Source: Favolaschia claudopus
Taxonomy: Eukaryota > Basidiomycota > Agaricomycetes > Agaricales > Mycenaceae
Direction: 5' to 3'
Length of the DNA: 64,000 nucleotides
Assembly (NCBI GenBank): GCA_037176885.1
Contig: JAWWNJ010000029.1
Location: 1,922,001 to 1,986,000 of the forward strand
Positions 1 to 12,200 of the stretch are shown here, one piece after another. Numbering within the stretch: position 1 is the stretch's first letter; each line of letters opens with the position of its first letter. Below the pieces are notes generated by a model, which was not told the DNA's origin, did no database searches, and worked only from the letters and a program-made list of their open reading frames with translations. The position numbers and the translations under genes were made by a program.

Positions 1-305
1 AAGCCGTAGAAGATGAACATGGAGTCAAGCTTGCGCAGATATACGCTGACTTGGTTGAGACGAAGCTGCAGTCTGTGCTGTAGAATGATATTGGCTAAGA
101 GACGATCCATTTCTATACACTCAAATAGACCCTTCGCTTAGTTTCAAGTCCCTCTATCGATCAAATTCCCGCCGGTCATAATTCAAAGCTGTTCCAGTTC
201 CAAGAAATCGGATTCAAGGATAGACTACAGTAATAGTAAGCTACAAAAAGTCCATTTCATTACAAAAATGAGTCCGCAAGTAAGCAAATGAGTGAGTGGG
301 GTACA

Positions 306-1682
306 TCACTGGCTATCAAGCCAGTAGCCAGCCCTCCTCCCCGCAACCCTAGAGTCAATGTAACGCTTCTTCATCGGAACGGAAGCCTCCCTCGCAGCCT
401 TTCCGGCACCGCCAATTCCGAGTCCAGACAAGAAATCACCGAGACGGTTCCCGCCGGCTTTCGTCGCCTTGGTCGCGGTGGTGCCGGTGGCAGCTCCAAC
501 TGCAGCCCCAGTTCCGGCAGCTCCAGTTGTGGCGGCTCCACTTCCGGCGGTTCCAGCTGTGGCGGCACCAACACCGGCAGCATCTTCCGGCGCTTCGGTA
601 TCAGCGCTATTGAAAGAAAGTCAGAGTTGAAATCAATGGGCAATAGCCTAGTATGAAGACGTACTCAGAGTCTGCCGCCCCGTTTATAGGAGTACTATTC
701 AAACAGAACGCTCGCCATTTAGATGCTGATGTTGGAATGGAAGATAACAGGGAGACTCACGCAGTGGCGTTCCCAGCAGCGGCAGCACCTTCACCTTGAG
801 CGACAGCGACGCAGGAGCCGAACGGACCGACGGGGTTGCGGCAGCGCATAATGCATGCGTCGCCTCCTGGGCCGGCGGTGCATGCCATTCCGCTGTGAAG
901 CAAAAAAGAAACAACGTGAGAGGTGTGAAATATAAGACGCAGGAAGCGGACGTACGCAGGCATTTGCGCAACGAGGGCAAAGTCGGTCGCTTTGGCGCGG
1001 GAGCGGCCGCGGGTGCCGGGGACTTGTTGGGTGACTTGGGCGGGCTGGAAGGTGTTTCCGCCGTCTCCAGAGACGTCGCATGTGTAAGGACTAGAAAGAG
1101 GAAGAGAAATCAGAATTAAAGGACTTTCTCGGAATAGAATTAATATGAAAGGAACGTACCCAGCGCCATCGCCATTGATCTGGTGAAGAGTCATCGTGAC
1201 TGAACCATCGGCTCCAGCTGTAGGAAGGCCAGCTTGGGAGGCGGCTTAAAGAATTGGAGTGAGAAGAAAAGAACAACCCCTTCAAGACGGTCGAAAACGA
1301 ACCTGCAAGTTGTGTAGCGACGTCATTGTTGCCTCCCGCAAGAGTGCGGCCGCAGGCGCCGGTTTTGCCTGAAGCGATGTCGCGGTCTTTGATGATGCTG
1401 GTGTCTTGCTGGAAAGGGTTTCGTTTGGTGCCGTCTCGGGGGGTGGTCGCGATGATTCCTGTAAATGGCATGTCAGTGAAGCAAAGGCGACGAAAAAGAA
1501 TTGTGGTCATACCGAAGCCAGCAGCTTTGACGCCGTTAGCACCAGCCACGCTGGTCACAGTGCCTGCCGACTAAATCAGACGAGCGTATGGGCGCGGCGG
1601 GAGAAAACATACCGTGTGCATGAACACTGAAAAAGGTCGATGAAGAGAGGGTAGCGAGAACGACGAGGGTCTTGAAGAACAT
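306..1682 (-). CDS. Secreted Egh16-like (Gas1/MAS3, DUF3129-type) protein
   Basis: Seven exons read from the minus strand: 1682-1613, 1563-1513, 1458-1303, 1217-1160, 1090-956, 892-761, 606-306. All have GT-AG borders and together give 300 residues. The first ~22 residues (MFFKTLVVLATLSSSTFFSV start) form a signal peptide. The mature part carries family hallmarks: SVAGANGVKAAGFG, TPRDGTKRNPFQQDTSI, CGRTLAGGNND, MTLHQINGDGAGPYTCD, ACIMRCRNPVGPFGSC, with conserved cysteines. Established: Egh16/Gas1 proteins are fungal cell-surface or secreted proteins induced during appressorium formation in some pathogens; their biochemical role is unknown. The tail (about residues 200-300) is a low-complexity Ala/Gly/Thr stretch ending in a basic segment, likely a disordered or wall-associated linker. 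No neighbouring gene suggests a pathway. Identification is firm; function is not. Confidence 0.9.
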
Positions 1683-1918
1683 GGTGTCTAGCACGAGAAG
1701 AACGCTGTTGGAATTGTTGAAGAAAGCTATTCAAGTCTGGGTGGCTAGCACAAGTGCGGGGAAGAGGTTCCTGCCTGAAGTCGTATAATCAGAACTTCAC
1801 CACAAGTTCAAGCAGCGATGGAGAACGTACTCGAAAGAAGCGAAGAGAAAGGGGTCTGTGCCCGACGGTGTGTGAAAGGAAGAGAGGTGGCTGGAGGAAG
1901 TCAGTGTTTTGAGTCGCC

Positions 1919-1926
1919 CTTTATAC
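1919..1926 (-). promoter_or_regulatory. TATA box of the Egh16-like gene
   Basis: Minus-strand GTATAAAG lies about 240 bp upstream of the start codon at 1682. That distance requires a leader of about 200 bp. No closer TATA box was seen. Confidence 0.4.
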
Positions 1927-1989
1927 CTCGACGATACAATAAGCAGATCAGCCATCGAAGTCATGAGTGCATTGGAGCTGATCGAGGAA

Positions 1990-2940
1990 ACTAAGGAGAT
2001 GGTATTGAGAAGGCGCCAAGACGGAGTGGTTTCGAGGGCGAAGACGCGTTCATGAACGGCAAATGAAGGGTGTCTGGCATGTATTGTTGAGGCTTTTCAG
2101 CTACAAGGGTGAACTGTTGGAGAGGAGTGACGTGCACTGCCTGGTTGCCAAGCTTCTGCAATGAACTTGGTTGAGACGATAGCTCCCTGACCTTCGGATG
2201 ATTGCATCCGGTAAAGAATGAGGCAGCTGTCATTCTCTCGAATATACTCCCGCGCGGGAACTGTATCCAAGTTCCGTTCTTCGAAATTTCCATTGTACTC
2301 GATCAAGGGTGGATCAAAACAAGCCAGCTGCAAAGAGCAAGGCGGAATAGACGAATGCTCGAAAAAAATTGAGCCATAAACTAGACTATTGGAGCAGCGG
2401 CGCAGACGCTGAATGCACGAACAGAATTGATACTTTTATTGGACAAACTGGAATGACGTCTCACTTGAAACTCAACACCATCCGAGTCGCGGATAATAAT
2501 CCACTGTACTACGGCAAACTGAATATGTGAGGCTATGCGAGGGAACGTGTTGGCTTACTTTTTCTAGAAATTTTCTACGGCGACCAAGGTTACGATGGGC
2601 CAAAGTGCAGGGTCAGATCCTTGGACTAGAGAATATGGATGGATATTACGAGCTTTAGCGCGTTAGTCCGCTGAACGCGCCTGTAGTCATTGCTCAAGCT
2701 GAGGTTGCCGCCTTGCAAGTTGCAAATCCGAGCCAGGACGACTCAGACAGTGAGTCAGATCCGAGCCCGAGCCACTGCCAGTCGCAGGGTCATCGAATTC
2801 CCGAGTTGAATCGTTGGAGGCGGGTTATCATGCTGATACAGCCATTTCCTGTCGTCTCATAAGTGGCTCAACTTGCTGCACTGGCCCGCGACGGTGGTGA
2901 AGGTGCAAGAACAGTGACGTGCTGCTCACGTAACACATTT
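1990..2940. other. Intergenic stretch without a recognisable gene
   Basis: Short open frames occur on both strands, but none shows a signal peptide, domain motif or a spliceable continuation. I see nothing functional here. Confidence 0.5.
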
Positions 2941-3600
2941 CCAGTATGTCACACTGTGACTGTCACCCGCCAGCACTCTCCCTCATCGTCCACCACGACG
3001 CCAACACGGACTTGCAACCCGCACCGGAAAGTGTGACGTCACGGTCACACTTTCTCAATGCCTTTCTGGGGGGAACGGTGCTCCCCCCAGACCCCCCTCC
3101 ATTTTCGCTAGCGCTGCCTTTTCGCTGGCGCTGGCCTCTTCGCTGCGCTGGCCTTCTCCGCTGGCGCGGGGCCTTTTTTTCTTTTTACTTGTGTTTTTTT
3201 TGGTGGTCAAATTTTCATGTACAAGTTGTACAACTATAATAACATACAAAATAAATCAAAAGTTGAAAGAGAGAGATTGGGTTTGCGGGCGCCGGCCCGG
3301 ACGGCTGGGGTTTTCCACCCCAGACCCCGACCGCTGCGCGGGGCTTACCGCTCGCCGCGGAGGCCCACTGCGTGGTGCTCACGCTCGCCGCTAGGGCCCA
3401 CTGCGTGGCGCTATCGCTCGCCGCGAAGGCCCACTGCGTGGTGCCAGCGCTCGCCGCATGGCCCGCTGCGCGGAGCCGTCTTACTCAAGGTTTCTTGATT
3501 CAATTTCCATGCGGTGGGGGTAAAGCCGACGATGTCCGAATATGTCCGAACCGGAAAGTGTGATGACAGTCACATGTCACATCACACTTTCCGGTGTGAG
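2941..3600. repeat. GC-rich tandem-repeat block bordered by GTGAC/GTCAC hairpins
   Basis: About four degenerate 33-bp units (core gcccactgcgtgg, each beginning gctcgccgc) run from ~3349 to 3480. A second block of ttcgctggcgctgg-like units lies at 3106-3172. Both flanks carry inverted repeats built from aagtgtga and tcacactt (3034-3058 and 3553-3590). The whole looks like a decayed non-autonomous element. No target duplication could be fixed. Confidence 0.5.
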
Positions 3601-5354
3601 TTGTAATTCCCGCCAACACCTTGTTCTCCCAGAGCCGCTACGACGTACGCTAACTCTGCTGCTGCTCGTTGCTCCACTTGGCGCACTCCTTATTGCTCGT
3701 TGGTTCCCCCGCTTCGGCAGCCCCGTCTCTCATTTCCATACCTGTTCTGACTCTCACTTCCGACGACGCCACTGGCATGCTGCCTAGTCCTGCCTTGTAC
3801 ACATCGAACATTTACAATAGAACTCTCTAGCTGTGTACACCCGTCATGTTTAGATACTTCACTTCATCACATCACAATAAATACTGGATTTTTCCACCGT
3901 ATGTCGACATTTCTCTTGAAACTCGCCGGGCGCCCCGTCCACGCCTAAGATTCGTCTCTACCTCCCTCCTGCCCTAGGCGTCAAATACGCCACCCCACCA
4001 TGCTCGAAGACTTTGAGTCTGATTTTTTGGCCTTGAGGATGAAGAGCTCTCTCTACTCTTTCCGTGAGGCTGCGGGGACGCCGACAGCCGGTGGTGCGAA
4101 GGTGATACACTTCCAGCAATGCGGGTACGCCGGTACGGGGGCGAATATGGGTGTAGGTGTGGATTCACGTGCGACTGAGGTGGAAGGGTCAATAGCGATC
4201 TCGGCAGGAACGGGATGGAAGAGCAGGATCCATGGAGGACTGAGAGGCTGAGAGGTGGTCGGATTTGGAATGCTGGTAGAGGTGGGGTATGGGCGGGGGC
4301 GGGGGGGAAGCAAACGGAACATACTGGATGTATCCGCACCGCCGTTCCGGGCCGCTGCGCTTCTCCTGTTTGGAGGCGTACATTGCGTGCGGGGGAAAGT
4401 GGCGGCGCGCACGGTACAGCAAAGGCGTCGGTTCCTCAAACCGCTGGTTAAAGCGATGACTCGGAAGGGGAAGTGATCCAGCAATTCGATAGACTCACTA
4501 GCAAACTGGGACTCTGGCATCTTCACGCACCTGGGCAACGAGAATATGGTCTCGGTCGGCCTGTTCCGCAGCGCTTCAGACGAATCAAAAACACATTCAA
4601 CAAGGTGCCGGCGCGCCCTCCTTACACCCCGGCGCCAATAGTCCCTCTGAGTCTCGAGCTGCGCGCTTTCTATACCCAAACGAGAAAGAACAAACCTCCG
4701 TAGCTTATGTATCAATATTGTTGAAGCAATGAAAGGGACTGGTCTCCGCACGACGGCGGAGTACAATTTTTTTTTTCCAAAATATATTGAGTACAAATAT
4801 CCAACAAAGAGCTCTGCATGGAGATATCCAGAGTTGCCGCTGAATAGTCGTTATGAAGATTCAAATGAACCCCTTTGACGCGAGTCTGAGTGATGACGCG
4901 CCAACAATCGGGGAGGGCATGTCTCCCACGTGACCGTGATGGGCGTTTGCTTGCGTGACAGATGTGACAAACCATCTCTCCCCTGGCCACCTCATAAATT
5001 CTCTGTCCTGAACTTGAAGCACTTCCGCGACGTGGAGATTGTCAACTACTGTACATATAAACCCCCTTGCGCTGCTCGCGTAGATAACCATTTGCTATCA
5101 GACTTGCAGTGGGGAGCTTGCCTCGAGAGTCGAGTCAGTCGACGTGACCCACTCCCCCAACGAAGTCGACGACGAGGCTACGGACTGGCAGCTTCCGCAG
5201 CCCAGAGTCAGAAGTGGCATTGTCCCGTTTCCCCAGTGACTCAGGTGCTATTTGAGCCAACTGTTTACCGTTGGAACTTGAACGCTTTATGTGGGTTTTC
5301 TCCTTGCTCAAGTGAATTGATTCTAAAGAGCTAGTATCATCCAGAATCGGTACC
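3601..5354. other. Intergenic stretch, coding status unsupported
   Basis: Overlapping open frames on both strands at 3974-4796 come from an even, GC-rich composition. None has a motif, signal peptide or convincing intron structure. No gene is called. Confidence 0.4.
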
Positions 5355-6989
5355 ATGCTGCGCGAGCTTGCCGAAGAGCGCTCACGTCTCGCGGAAGTCG
5401 AAACTCAAATATCGGAACTCGAACTATCTCTGGCTGCTTTACAACTCAAAAAAGCGTCAATAAAGCATCAACTGAGGATTAACAAAGTGGCGGGCCCAGA
5501 TGTGAATTGATGTGAGGCAGGTGAGTTTGATGCGAGGCAGATCAGACAAAGTGAGGCAGATCAGCGCAAAATGAGGCAGATGTACGTCCAACTAGATCAT
5601 CAATCAATACCATATATGGACTGCCGAAGGCCCATCAATTACCGCCGTCGAGGGAGTTAGGGCAAGCGCAGCGCGCCCTAACTTCCGGAAATTCACATTT
5701 GAGTGCAGGACGAGCTGGTTAGAGGTTAGGGTGGTTAGGGTGGCTTAGGGTTAAGGTTTGGGTTAGGGTTTGGTTAAGGTTAGGCCAAGGTATATTTTTT
5801 TTGGTTGCAGTCGGGACTCTGATGATCAATCTGCCTCTGTTGATGGAGATTTGCCAGAAATTTGCCCTCAAACAAGGCAGATTCCCTAAAATGGATGAAT
5901 GTGCCTCACTTGTGCTATAAAAGGAAGTGCCCCGGCTTGTATATCCTCGTCAATGATGCCATCATTGACGCCTACAAATACCCGGTACTCAGCCTACCAA
6001 ACGAAATCACCTCGCACATCTTCGTTCACTTCCTGCCTCCGTATCCTGTATGCTCGCCGCTGGTAGGACCTCATTCTCCAACCGCCCTCACCCACGTCTG
6101 TCGCCAATGGCGAGACATAGCTCTTGCTACTCCGCATCTATGGAGGGCGTTTTCCCTCTTGGGCACCAGATTCCCTTCCGAACTTCTTGTTCCCTGGGTA
6201 ATGCGAGCTGGAAATCTCCCGCTTTCGATTCGACTAGATGAAAGGAACGACGGAGTGTTATACGATGGAGTGGAACTCATCAGCTTTCTCCTGCCTTACA
6301 TTGCACGATGGGAATACCTGCGACTACGTCTCACCGACTCCCTGATTCCTTCCATTGAAGGAGAAATGCCTCTTCTTCGTCATCTAGACGTGGAAACCCA
6401 TTCTTTGATCTCAGCAGACGACGAGATTCGGCTGGACTTTTCTAATGCACCCCTGCTTCGTAGCGTTATCCTGGACGCCGAAGCTATCGACGAGGTGACC
6501 GTGGAACTGTCGAAACTTCGATTTCTCAGATTGCGCCATATGAGTCTCTACTCCTGCGCTAGAATTCTATCGTCCACCCCCAATCTCGTCCATTGTGAGC
6601 TGGATCTTCACGATGGCAGACAAGATGACGGGGGCGACGATATCATACTTGCACATCTGGAGTCTCTGCGCTTGAGCCCTGCCCTCCGGCGATCGATGCG
6701 CATGAACTTCTTGTCAAGGTTCATCGTGCCTAACATTCGCCGCCTCCAGGTTCCCGAAGGGTGGATGGGGCAAGATCCATTGCGAGCATTAGCGGACTTC
6801 GTAACTCGGTCTAGTGGCTGTAAAGATCTCCACTGCGTTTGTATTTCGGGGCAAAGACGGGTCTCGCAATCGGTGTACCGTGCAGCTTTCCCTACAATCA
6901 GCAAGTTCGTTTTTTATGGAGATTGTGAGAGTGACGAAGAAGGCTCCTACCTGGAAGGCGACGTTCCTTCTGTCATCGAGCTCATGTGA
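5355..6989 (+). pseudogene. F-box protein gene interrupted by a 486-bp in-frame insertion
   Basis: The ATG at 5355 opens a coiled-coil (ELAEERSRLAEVETQISELE) typical of the N-terminus of basidiomycete F-box proteins. It reaches LRI at 5480. The frame then meets a stop inside the insertion. Coding resumes at 5967 with DAYKYPVLSLPNEI, the F-box start, then FLPPYP, HVCRQWRDIALATPHLWRAF and a leucine-rich C-terminus ending at 6989. The host frame is 5355-5480 plus 5967-6989, 1,149 nt or 382 residues, with ATT on both sides of the insert. Known family role: substrate-binding subunit of SCF ubiquitin ligases via Skp1. A shorter protein starting inside the insert is conceivable. An intron is less likely, because no good acceptor lies near the junction. 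Confidence 0.75.
5481..5966. mobile_element. 486-bp insertion with telomere-like repeats inside the F-box gene
   Basis: Flanked by ATT at 5478-5480 and 5964-5966. The left part holds several gtgaggcag(atc) repeats and the right part holds the complement gtgcctcac near 5901. The middle (5717-5790) is a degenerate run of ggttaggg/ggtttaggg-like units resembling fungal telomere repeat TTAGGG. No coding capacity. The superfamily is unassigned. Confidence 0.6.
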
Positions 6990-7161
6990 AGAATTACTCG
7001 AGTAGACTTTGTAATGGGCGATGTACCTTGACTTCTACTTTTGCTTTTACGATGATAGTCTAATAAATTATGCATTGATTACGAGCAGCCTACATTGCAC
7101 GTCAATGGAGGCAAATCTTCGTGTAGCAAGATAAAAAAGAAAACATCTTTTGCAATATTCA

Positions 7162-7186
7162 TGGCCTGCCCCCGAGTCGAACGGGC
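7162..7186 (-). repeat. tRNA 3'-half-like segment
   Basis: The minus strand reads GCCCG-TTCGACT-CGGGG followed by a 7-nt acceptor-like GCAGGCC and A, i.e. a T-arm plus acceptor 3' strand. No matching 5' half lies upstream, so this is not a tRNA gene. One of four copies in the window. Confidence 0.55.
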
Positions 7187-7371
7187 TTATTCCGCAGATA
7201 CATATGTAGGCCCGGTACCGAAGAATGAGCTGTGGGTGCGCGCCAAATGCTGCCAGCCCGTAAGCTTCGGGTCTGTTTGGTGCGTGGGGGTACCTGGACG
7301 AATACTACTATTCAGCCTATCCCGAGTAAAGGACACAAAATAAAATAAAAAATATATATATTGGCGCATTA

Positions 7372-7396
7372 TGACCTGACCTCGAGTCGAACGAGG
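7372..7396 (-). repeat. tRNA 3'-half-like segment
   Basis: The minus strand reads CCTCG-TTCGACT-CGAGG-TCAGGTC-A: a perfect five-pair T-stem with an acceptor-like tail. As in the copy 200 bp away, it is preceded by CTGCGGA. No 5' half is visible. Confidence 0.55.
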
Positions 7397-7709
7397 TGAG
7401 CAAGTCCGCAGACAACCGCTTCAAGTTCACTTCTATACGATTTGCGGATGCACACCGAGTGCTAGCAGGTCTCAGGAATCAGTACTTCGGGGTGGTTGAT
7501 ATAGACAATCTGAAGGTCGATACCTAGGTCGCCGCTGCAAAGTGTGAGGAAAGGATGGCAGGGATAAAGCTTTAAGCTAAAACCAGGGACAACCAACTGG
7601 ATTATAATGAATGACCCTAGAAGTAATCACACAAGCACCAGGTCTGGTTTGGATAGGGATATAGTGAATGCCGGGCTAGAAAAGAATCTGAGAATTTGAA
7701 ACCACAATA

Positions 7710-8184
7710 GGGTCGTTCACACCTCCCTTTTTCCGCTCCTTTTTGCTTCCTTTTTCACTTCCTTTTTCGCCGTTTTTTGTATTCTCTTCGTTTTTCTTCC
7801 GGTTTTTTTGGCCTTTTCCAATCAGATTGTTAAAAAGGGAAGACCTATGAAAAAATTGGGGTCAAATGTGCAGTTCTGGCCAAAACAGTAGAAAAAAGGG
7901 AGCGAAAAATGGGCTGGAAAAAGGGAGGTGTGAACGCTCCGCTCAGAACTCCCTTTTTACCTCCATTTTTCGACTCGGTTTTCTTCCTTTTCCACATTCC
8001 TTTCATTCCTTGGCTAGTACATGTTGACTTTTCTATTCAGAGGTGTAAAGAGGTAAAGTCTACAAAAAGAAAGAAATTCTACGGAGCTTTTTTGACCAAG
8101 ATGCAAAATGAGCAAAAAGGAAGAGAAAAGGAAAAGCAAAAAGGACGCAAAAAGGGAACCAAAAAGGCGAGGTGTGAATGACCC
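7710..8184. mobile_element. 475-bp MITE with TA target duplication, probably composite
   Basis: Terminal inverted repeats AGGGTC[GA]TTCACACCTC at 7710 and 8184, flanked by TA at 7708-7709 and 8185-8186. The interior is low complexity (ccttttt on the left half, aaaaagg on the right). A further end-like copy, aaagggaggtgtgaacg, lies at 7920-7936, so a shorter unit may be nested or tandem. TA duplications fit the Tc1/mariner group. No coding capacity. Confidence 0.8.
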
Positions 8185-9232
8185 TAATTTCACCTCACAT
8201 CGGCATTGTTTGAAAGAATTCTCCCTGACCGATGCATATTTTCATGGAAGTTGAAGTTAGGTCGATGTGTAACAGATGCTTTGCATCGTCTGGATCAAAA
8301 AGAAAGACATTCAAAGACCTTATAAGGACCTGACCCCGAGTCGAACGGGAGGATGGGCAGAATTTATACAATAAGCACTGCCTTGTGCGAATGCGCGGTT
8401 GCCAGATCCACTCTTGGTGTTGGGATTGCTCTTCGAAATTCGATGATAGAGGGAGACAGTCCGTGGTTCCAAACACTGGAAAAAGAAAGCGAACACCTAC
8501 AAATGACTCGACTCCGAGTGTAACGATGCCTGGTCGGACTCCACCGGGTCCAGACACCTATTCTTATCGGAAGAGATCTTAGTGAGGGCTATAACGCCTC
8601 AAGATCTCAATATTCTCAATTCTAGCCTCCCGGTTACAAATCAAATGCGCGAAAGTTGAACTTGAACTTGAACATGCCGAGACGGCAATCTCCCAAGCGC
8701 GAACAAACATTCGGACCGGCGTGCCGCGAGACGCGTGGCTTTGACCTTTACCCCGACAAGCTCAAAATCATGGACTTGCCACGACTAGACGATATCTAGA
8801 CGCCGCTCGCCACCTGCTGCGGCATACACATCTTAGTCCAACGAGCTAGAATCGGCGCAAAACTCGGTGCGACCGGGGAGCGCGTGAAGGACAGCTAGAA
8901 GTTGCCACGTACGACTGACTCGGGTCTATATTGTGCAAGTAACAAGTTCAATGAAAGCAAGAATAGATTCAAGCTGGACCTACAATGGCCCCTGGCAGCA
9001 CATGGCTTTTCACTCGGGCAGATCTATCTCGCTGTTTTTTCTCCATGTGCTCCTATCGAGAGGCTATTTTTTGTCGTGTGCCGCGCGCGCGCTATGAAAT
9101 GACATACATCCTCTTTTCTTTTCTTATCTATCTGTGACGAATAGCTTTGCGTCGCTTGCTTGTCTCATCTCCTTGTCCTTGTCGTCCACAGGCTACAGCT
9201 TGGAGCTCCGGCGGTACTTGTCAAGTAAGAAC
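8185..9232. other. Intergenic stretch upstream of the permease
   Basis: Apart from the tRNA-like segment at 8327-8349, I see no gene. Short open frames here lack motifs. Confidence 0.4.
8327..8349 (-). repeat. tRNA 3'-half-like segment
   Basis: The minus strand contains CCCGTTCGACTCGGGG followed by TCAGGTCC, with the same T-arm/acceptor layout as the other copies. It is preceded by CTGCCCA instead of CTGCGGA. No complete tRNA can be folded around it. Confidence 0.55.
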
Positions 9233-12200
9233 ATGTCCTTCAAATCGCACGACGACCCCGAGAAACACTTTCACTCGTCTGAATCCTCGCCGTCGCCTAC
9301 GAACTATGGCGAAGACCAGGTGAATCTCGACACCCTCTCGCCCGACTCCACGTCTGCCACCTCCTTTTGGGGCCGCAGCCTCGCATTGAGCGCTGCGCTG
9401 GAGCGGAAGATCGGTATCGAGGCTCGGGGGATCCAGCGTGTGGGGGAAGGGGAGAGGACAGGTGGGGCGGCGGGGAACTTTTGGGTGTGAGTGCGCGGTT
9501 TCATTCCTCCCACCTACCTTCCACGTACTCACCATTCCCGAAGGTGGCTCGCAGCCAACACCGTCCTCTCCACCCTTGGCATCGGCACCCTCGGCCCCGC
9601 CCTCTTCGGCCTCGGTCTCGGCGACAGCATGCTCGTCATCTTCTTCACGAATGCCGCCACGGCGGCCTTGGTCGGGCTTATGTGCGTTCCTTTTTTCTTC
9701 GGATTTCCATACTTCTTTCTTTCTCTCGTATCTTCGCTCCCCTTCGCTCGTACTAATATACTCCTCCAGGGCAACCTTCGGCCCCGCCCTCGGCCTCCGC
9801 CAAATGACATCCGCGCGCTACTCCTGGGGGTGGCACGGCGCCAAGGTCGTCGCGGCGCTGAATTGCGTTGCGTGTGTTGGGTGGAGGTGCGTTTCCAGCT
9901 TTCTCAGCCTTTCTTCCGGGTTTTTTGGTGCAATTTTGGTGGATGACATGAGGAAAGGAGTGGAGATGAGAGGGAAAGCGGGGAGACAGGACGGGGCGGT
10001 GCGTTTGGGATGCATCCCGTCGAGCTCGCATTCGGGGACACTGGGATGCCGCATGCGGTGTATTCTTCGCGTTCTAGATCCTCGTCCGGGGAGCCATGCA
10101 GTGTGGGTGGCGATGGGGGAGTATCGCTGACGCTGTGGAAGTCGTCGAGTTTCGCCCAGAGCGGGGAAGCGTAAGGCAGTATTCTCGCCCAAGCTGCTTC
10201 TTTGATTACAAATTGCTCTCTTCATCTTTTCTCTCCCACCTCCCTCTCCTCATCTCCCCATCCAGTCTCTCCCTCTTCTTCCCACCTCTCCCTGTCCTCA
10301 CTCACCACCCTCTTCTCCCCTCTCCCCTTCTCCGTCCCTCGCTTCCTTGAACGACTCCGCCGGCTAACGCTCGCCCGCAGCGCAATCAACACCATCGCAG
10401 GCGCCCAAACCCTCCGCGTCGTAGCGGACGACAAGATCTCGGATGCGGCCGGGGTGGTGGTTATCGCTGTGCGTTTTTCTCTTTTGTTCTTCTTCATTCT
10501 TTCGCTTTTCTCGTTTCGTTTTGTGTGTGTGGGTTGTTGGGGGTTTGCGCTGTGTCTCACGCACGCACGACCACTGCTTGACGGGCGATTGGCGAGGGCC
10601 TGGTGCGACTGAGGAGACGTCGAGGTTTGGAGAACTCGAGGAGGGGAGCGTGATGTCGTCCTCGGTCGGTTCTCTAACGGGCACTCCGTTGGCACACATG
10701 ACCAGACGCATATTCCGTGGATGCTCTCAATCCCTCTTCCGATGCCTCGGTTTACTCGTTCACGGCGGCCCTGCTTGGGCTCGGGCTCGCGATGACAGTG
10801 ATGCTGTTCGCTGTACATGAGCATCTGTCCGCCTCCTCGCTATTGGTGCTTCTACCATAGCGTGCCTATACCTGATACGTCCACATCCCACCCATTCTCA
10901 TTTCTTTTTTTTCTACCTCCTTCGTCTTTCCTTCTACTTACCGCGTTAACCACAGATAATAACCCTAACTCTGGGTATGCTGGGCTACAAATACGTCCAC
11001 ATCTACGAGAAATACTCGTGGATACCTACCGCCATCACCTTCTTCGTAGTCCTGGGCTGTGCGGCGAAGCATCTCATTAATGTGCCGATGGGGAGGTACG
11101 CTCACGTTCCCCCTTCCGCTCTTTCCATTCTCCCTCGATCCCGCTGCTGAAATGAATACTATGCAGCGGCCGCCTTGAGGCGTCCTCCGTCCTCTCCTTC
11201 ATGGGCGTCGTCTTCGGCTTCGCTGTCGGCTGGGTCTCTCTCGCGTCAGACTACAACGTCTACCAGCCCGCGACAACTCCCGCGCGGACGACGTTCCTCT
11301 ACACGTACTCCGGGCTGATGCTCCCGCTCGTGTTGGTGCAGTGGCTAGGGGCGGCGATTATGTGCGCTGCGAATGCCGGTGGGTTGTCCTCTCCCTTATA
11401 CTGCTTAGAGTCGCAGGCAGGTGCTAACGCGAGCTTTGCGCACAGGGGCGGGCGATACCCCCAACGCATGGATCGACGCGTACGGGACGGACGAGCTGGG
11501 TGGGCTGCTCGGGGCGATACTCATACCAGTCGCGGGCAACTTTGGTCGCTTTTGCATGGTGCTGCTGGTACTGAGTGTCGTCGCAAATAACATCATCAGT
11601 GCGTATACCTCCACTCCCTCCATTACCCCTACACATCCTAATCATCCTCTCTACAGACGTCTACTCAATGGGCCTCTCCATCTCCGTCATCCACTTTTTC
11701 CTCGCCAAGATCCCGCGCCTCGTCTGGCCCATCGTCATCACCGCCATATACATCCCCATCGCCATCGCCGGCGCACACAGCTTCTCCGCCTCACTAGAAG
11801 ATTTCATGAATGTCCTCGGGTATTGGCTGGCCATCTTCGTTGTTGTCGTGCTGGAGGAGCATTTCATCTTCCGCGGTGGGGATTTCCGACGGTATGACGC
11901 GAAGGAGACGTGGAATCGGCGGGAGAGGACGCCGGTGGGGGTGGCGGCGGGCGTGGCGTTGGCGTGTGGGGCGGTGGGGGCTGCGATGGGGATGGCGCAG
12001 GTCTGGGTGAGTCCTCTTGTCTGGGTGGCTTTCCTTGCGGATAAGGAGATTGACGATGCCTGTGACAGTATATTGGGAAGATTGGCGCGCTTGTGGGTGG
12101 GTCGGTAAATCCGTTTGGAGGAGATATTGGGTTTGAGCTTTCAGGCGCATTTGCGGCCGTTGTCTAGTGCGTTTCCCATTTTCCATCCTTCATCCTAGGG

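Noticed and set aside
3349..3480. CRISPR-like array of 33-bp repeats
   Set aside because: Units are contiguous without spacers and the organism is a eukaryote; this is an ordinary tandem repeat.
4053..4796. Long open frame (247 codons) on the minus strand, with a plus-strand frame across it
   Set aside because: No motif, signal peptide or splice logic; the amino-acid make-up is that of random GC-rich sequence, and several overlapping frames are equally open.
5717..5790. True telomere or chromosome end
   Set aside because: Repeats are degenerate, only ~75 bp long, and lie inside an insertion with coding sequence on both sides.
7100..7450. Possible tRNA genes on the minus strand
   Set aside because: T-arm and acceptor 3' strand are present, but no D-arm, anticodon arm or matching 5' acceptor strand, even allowing for an intron.
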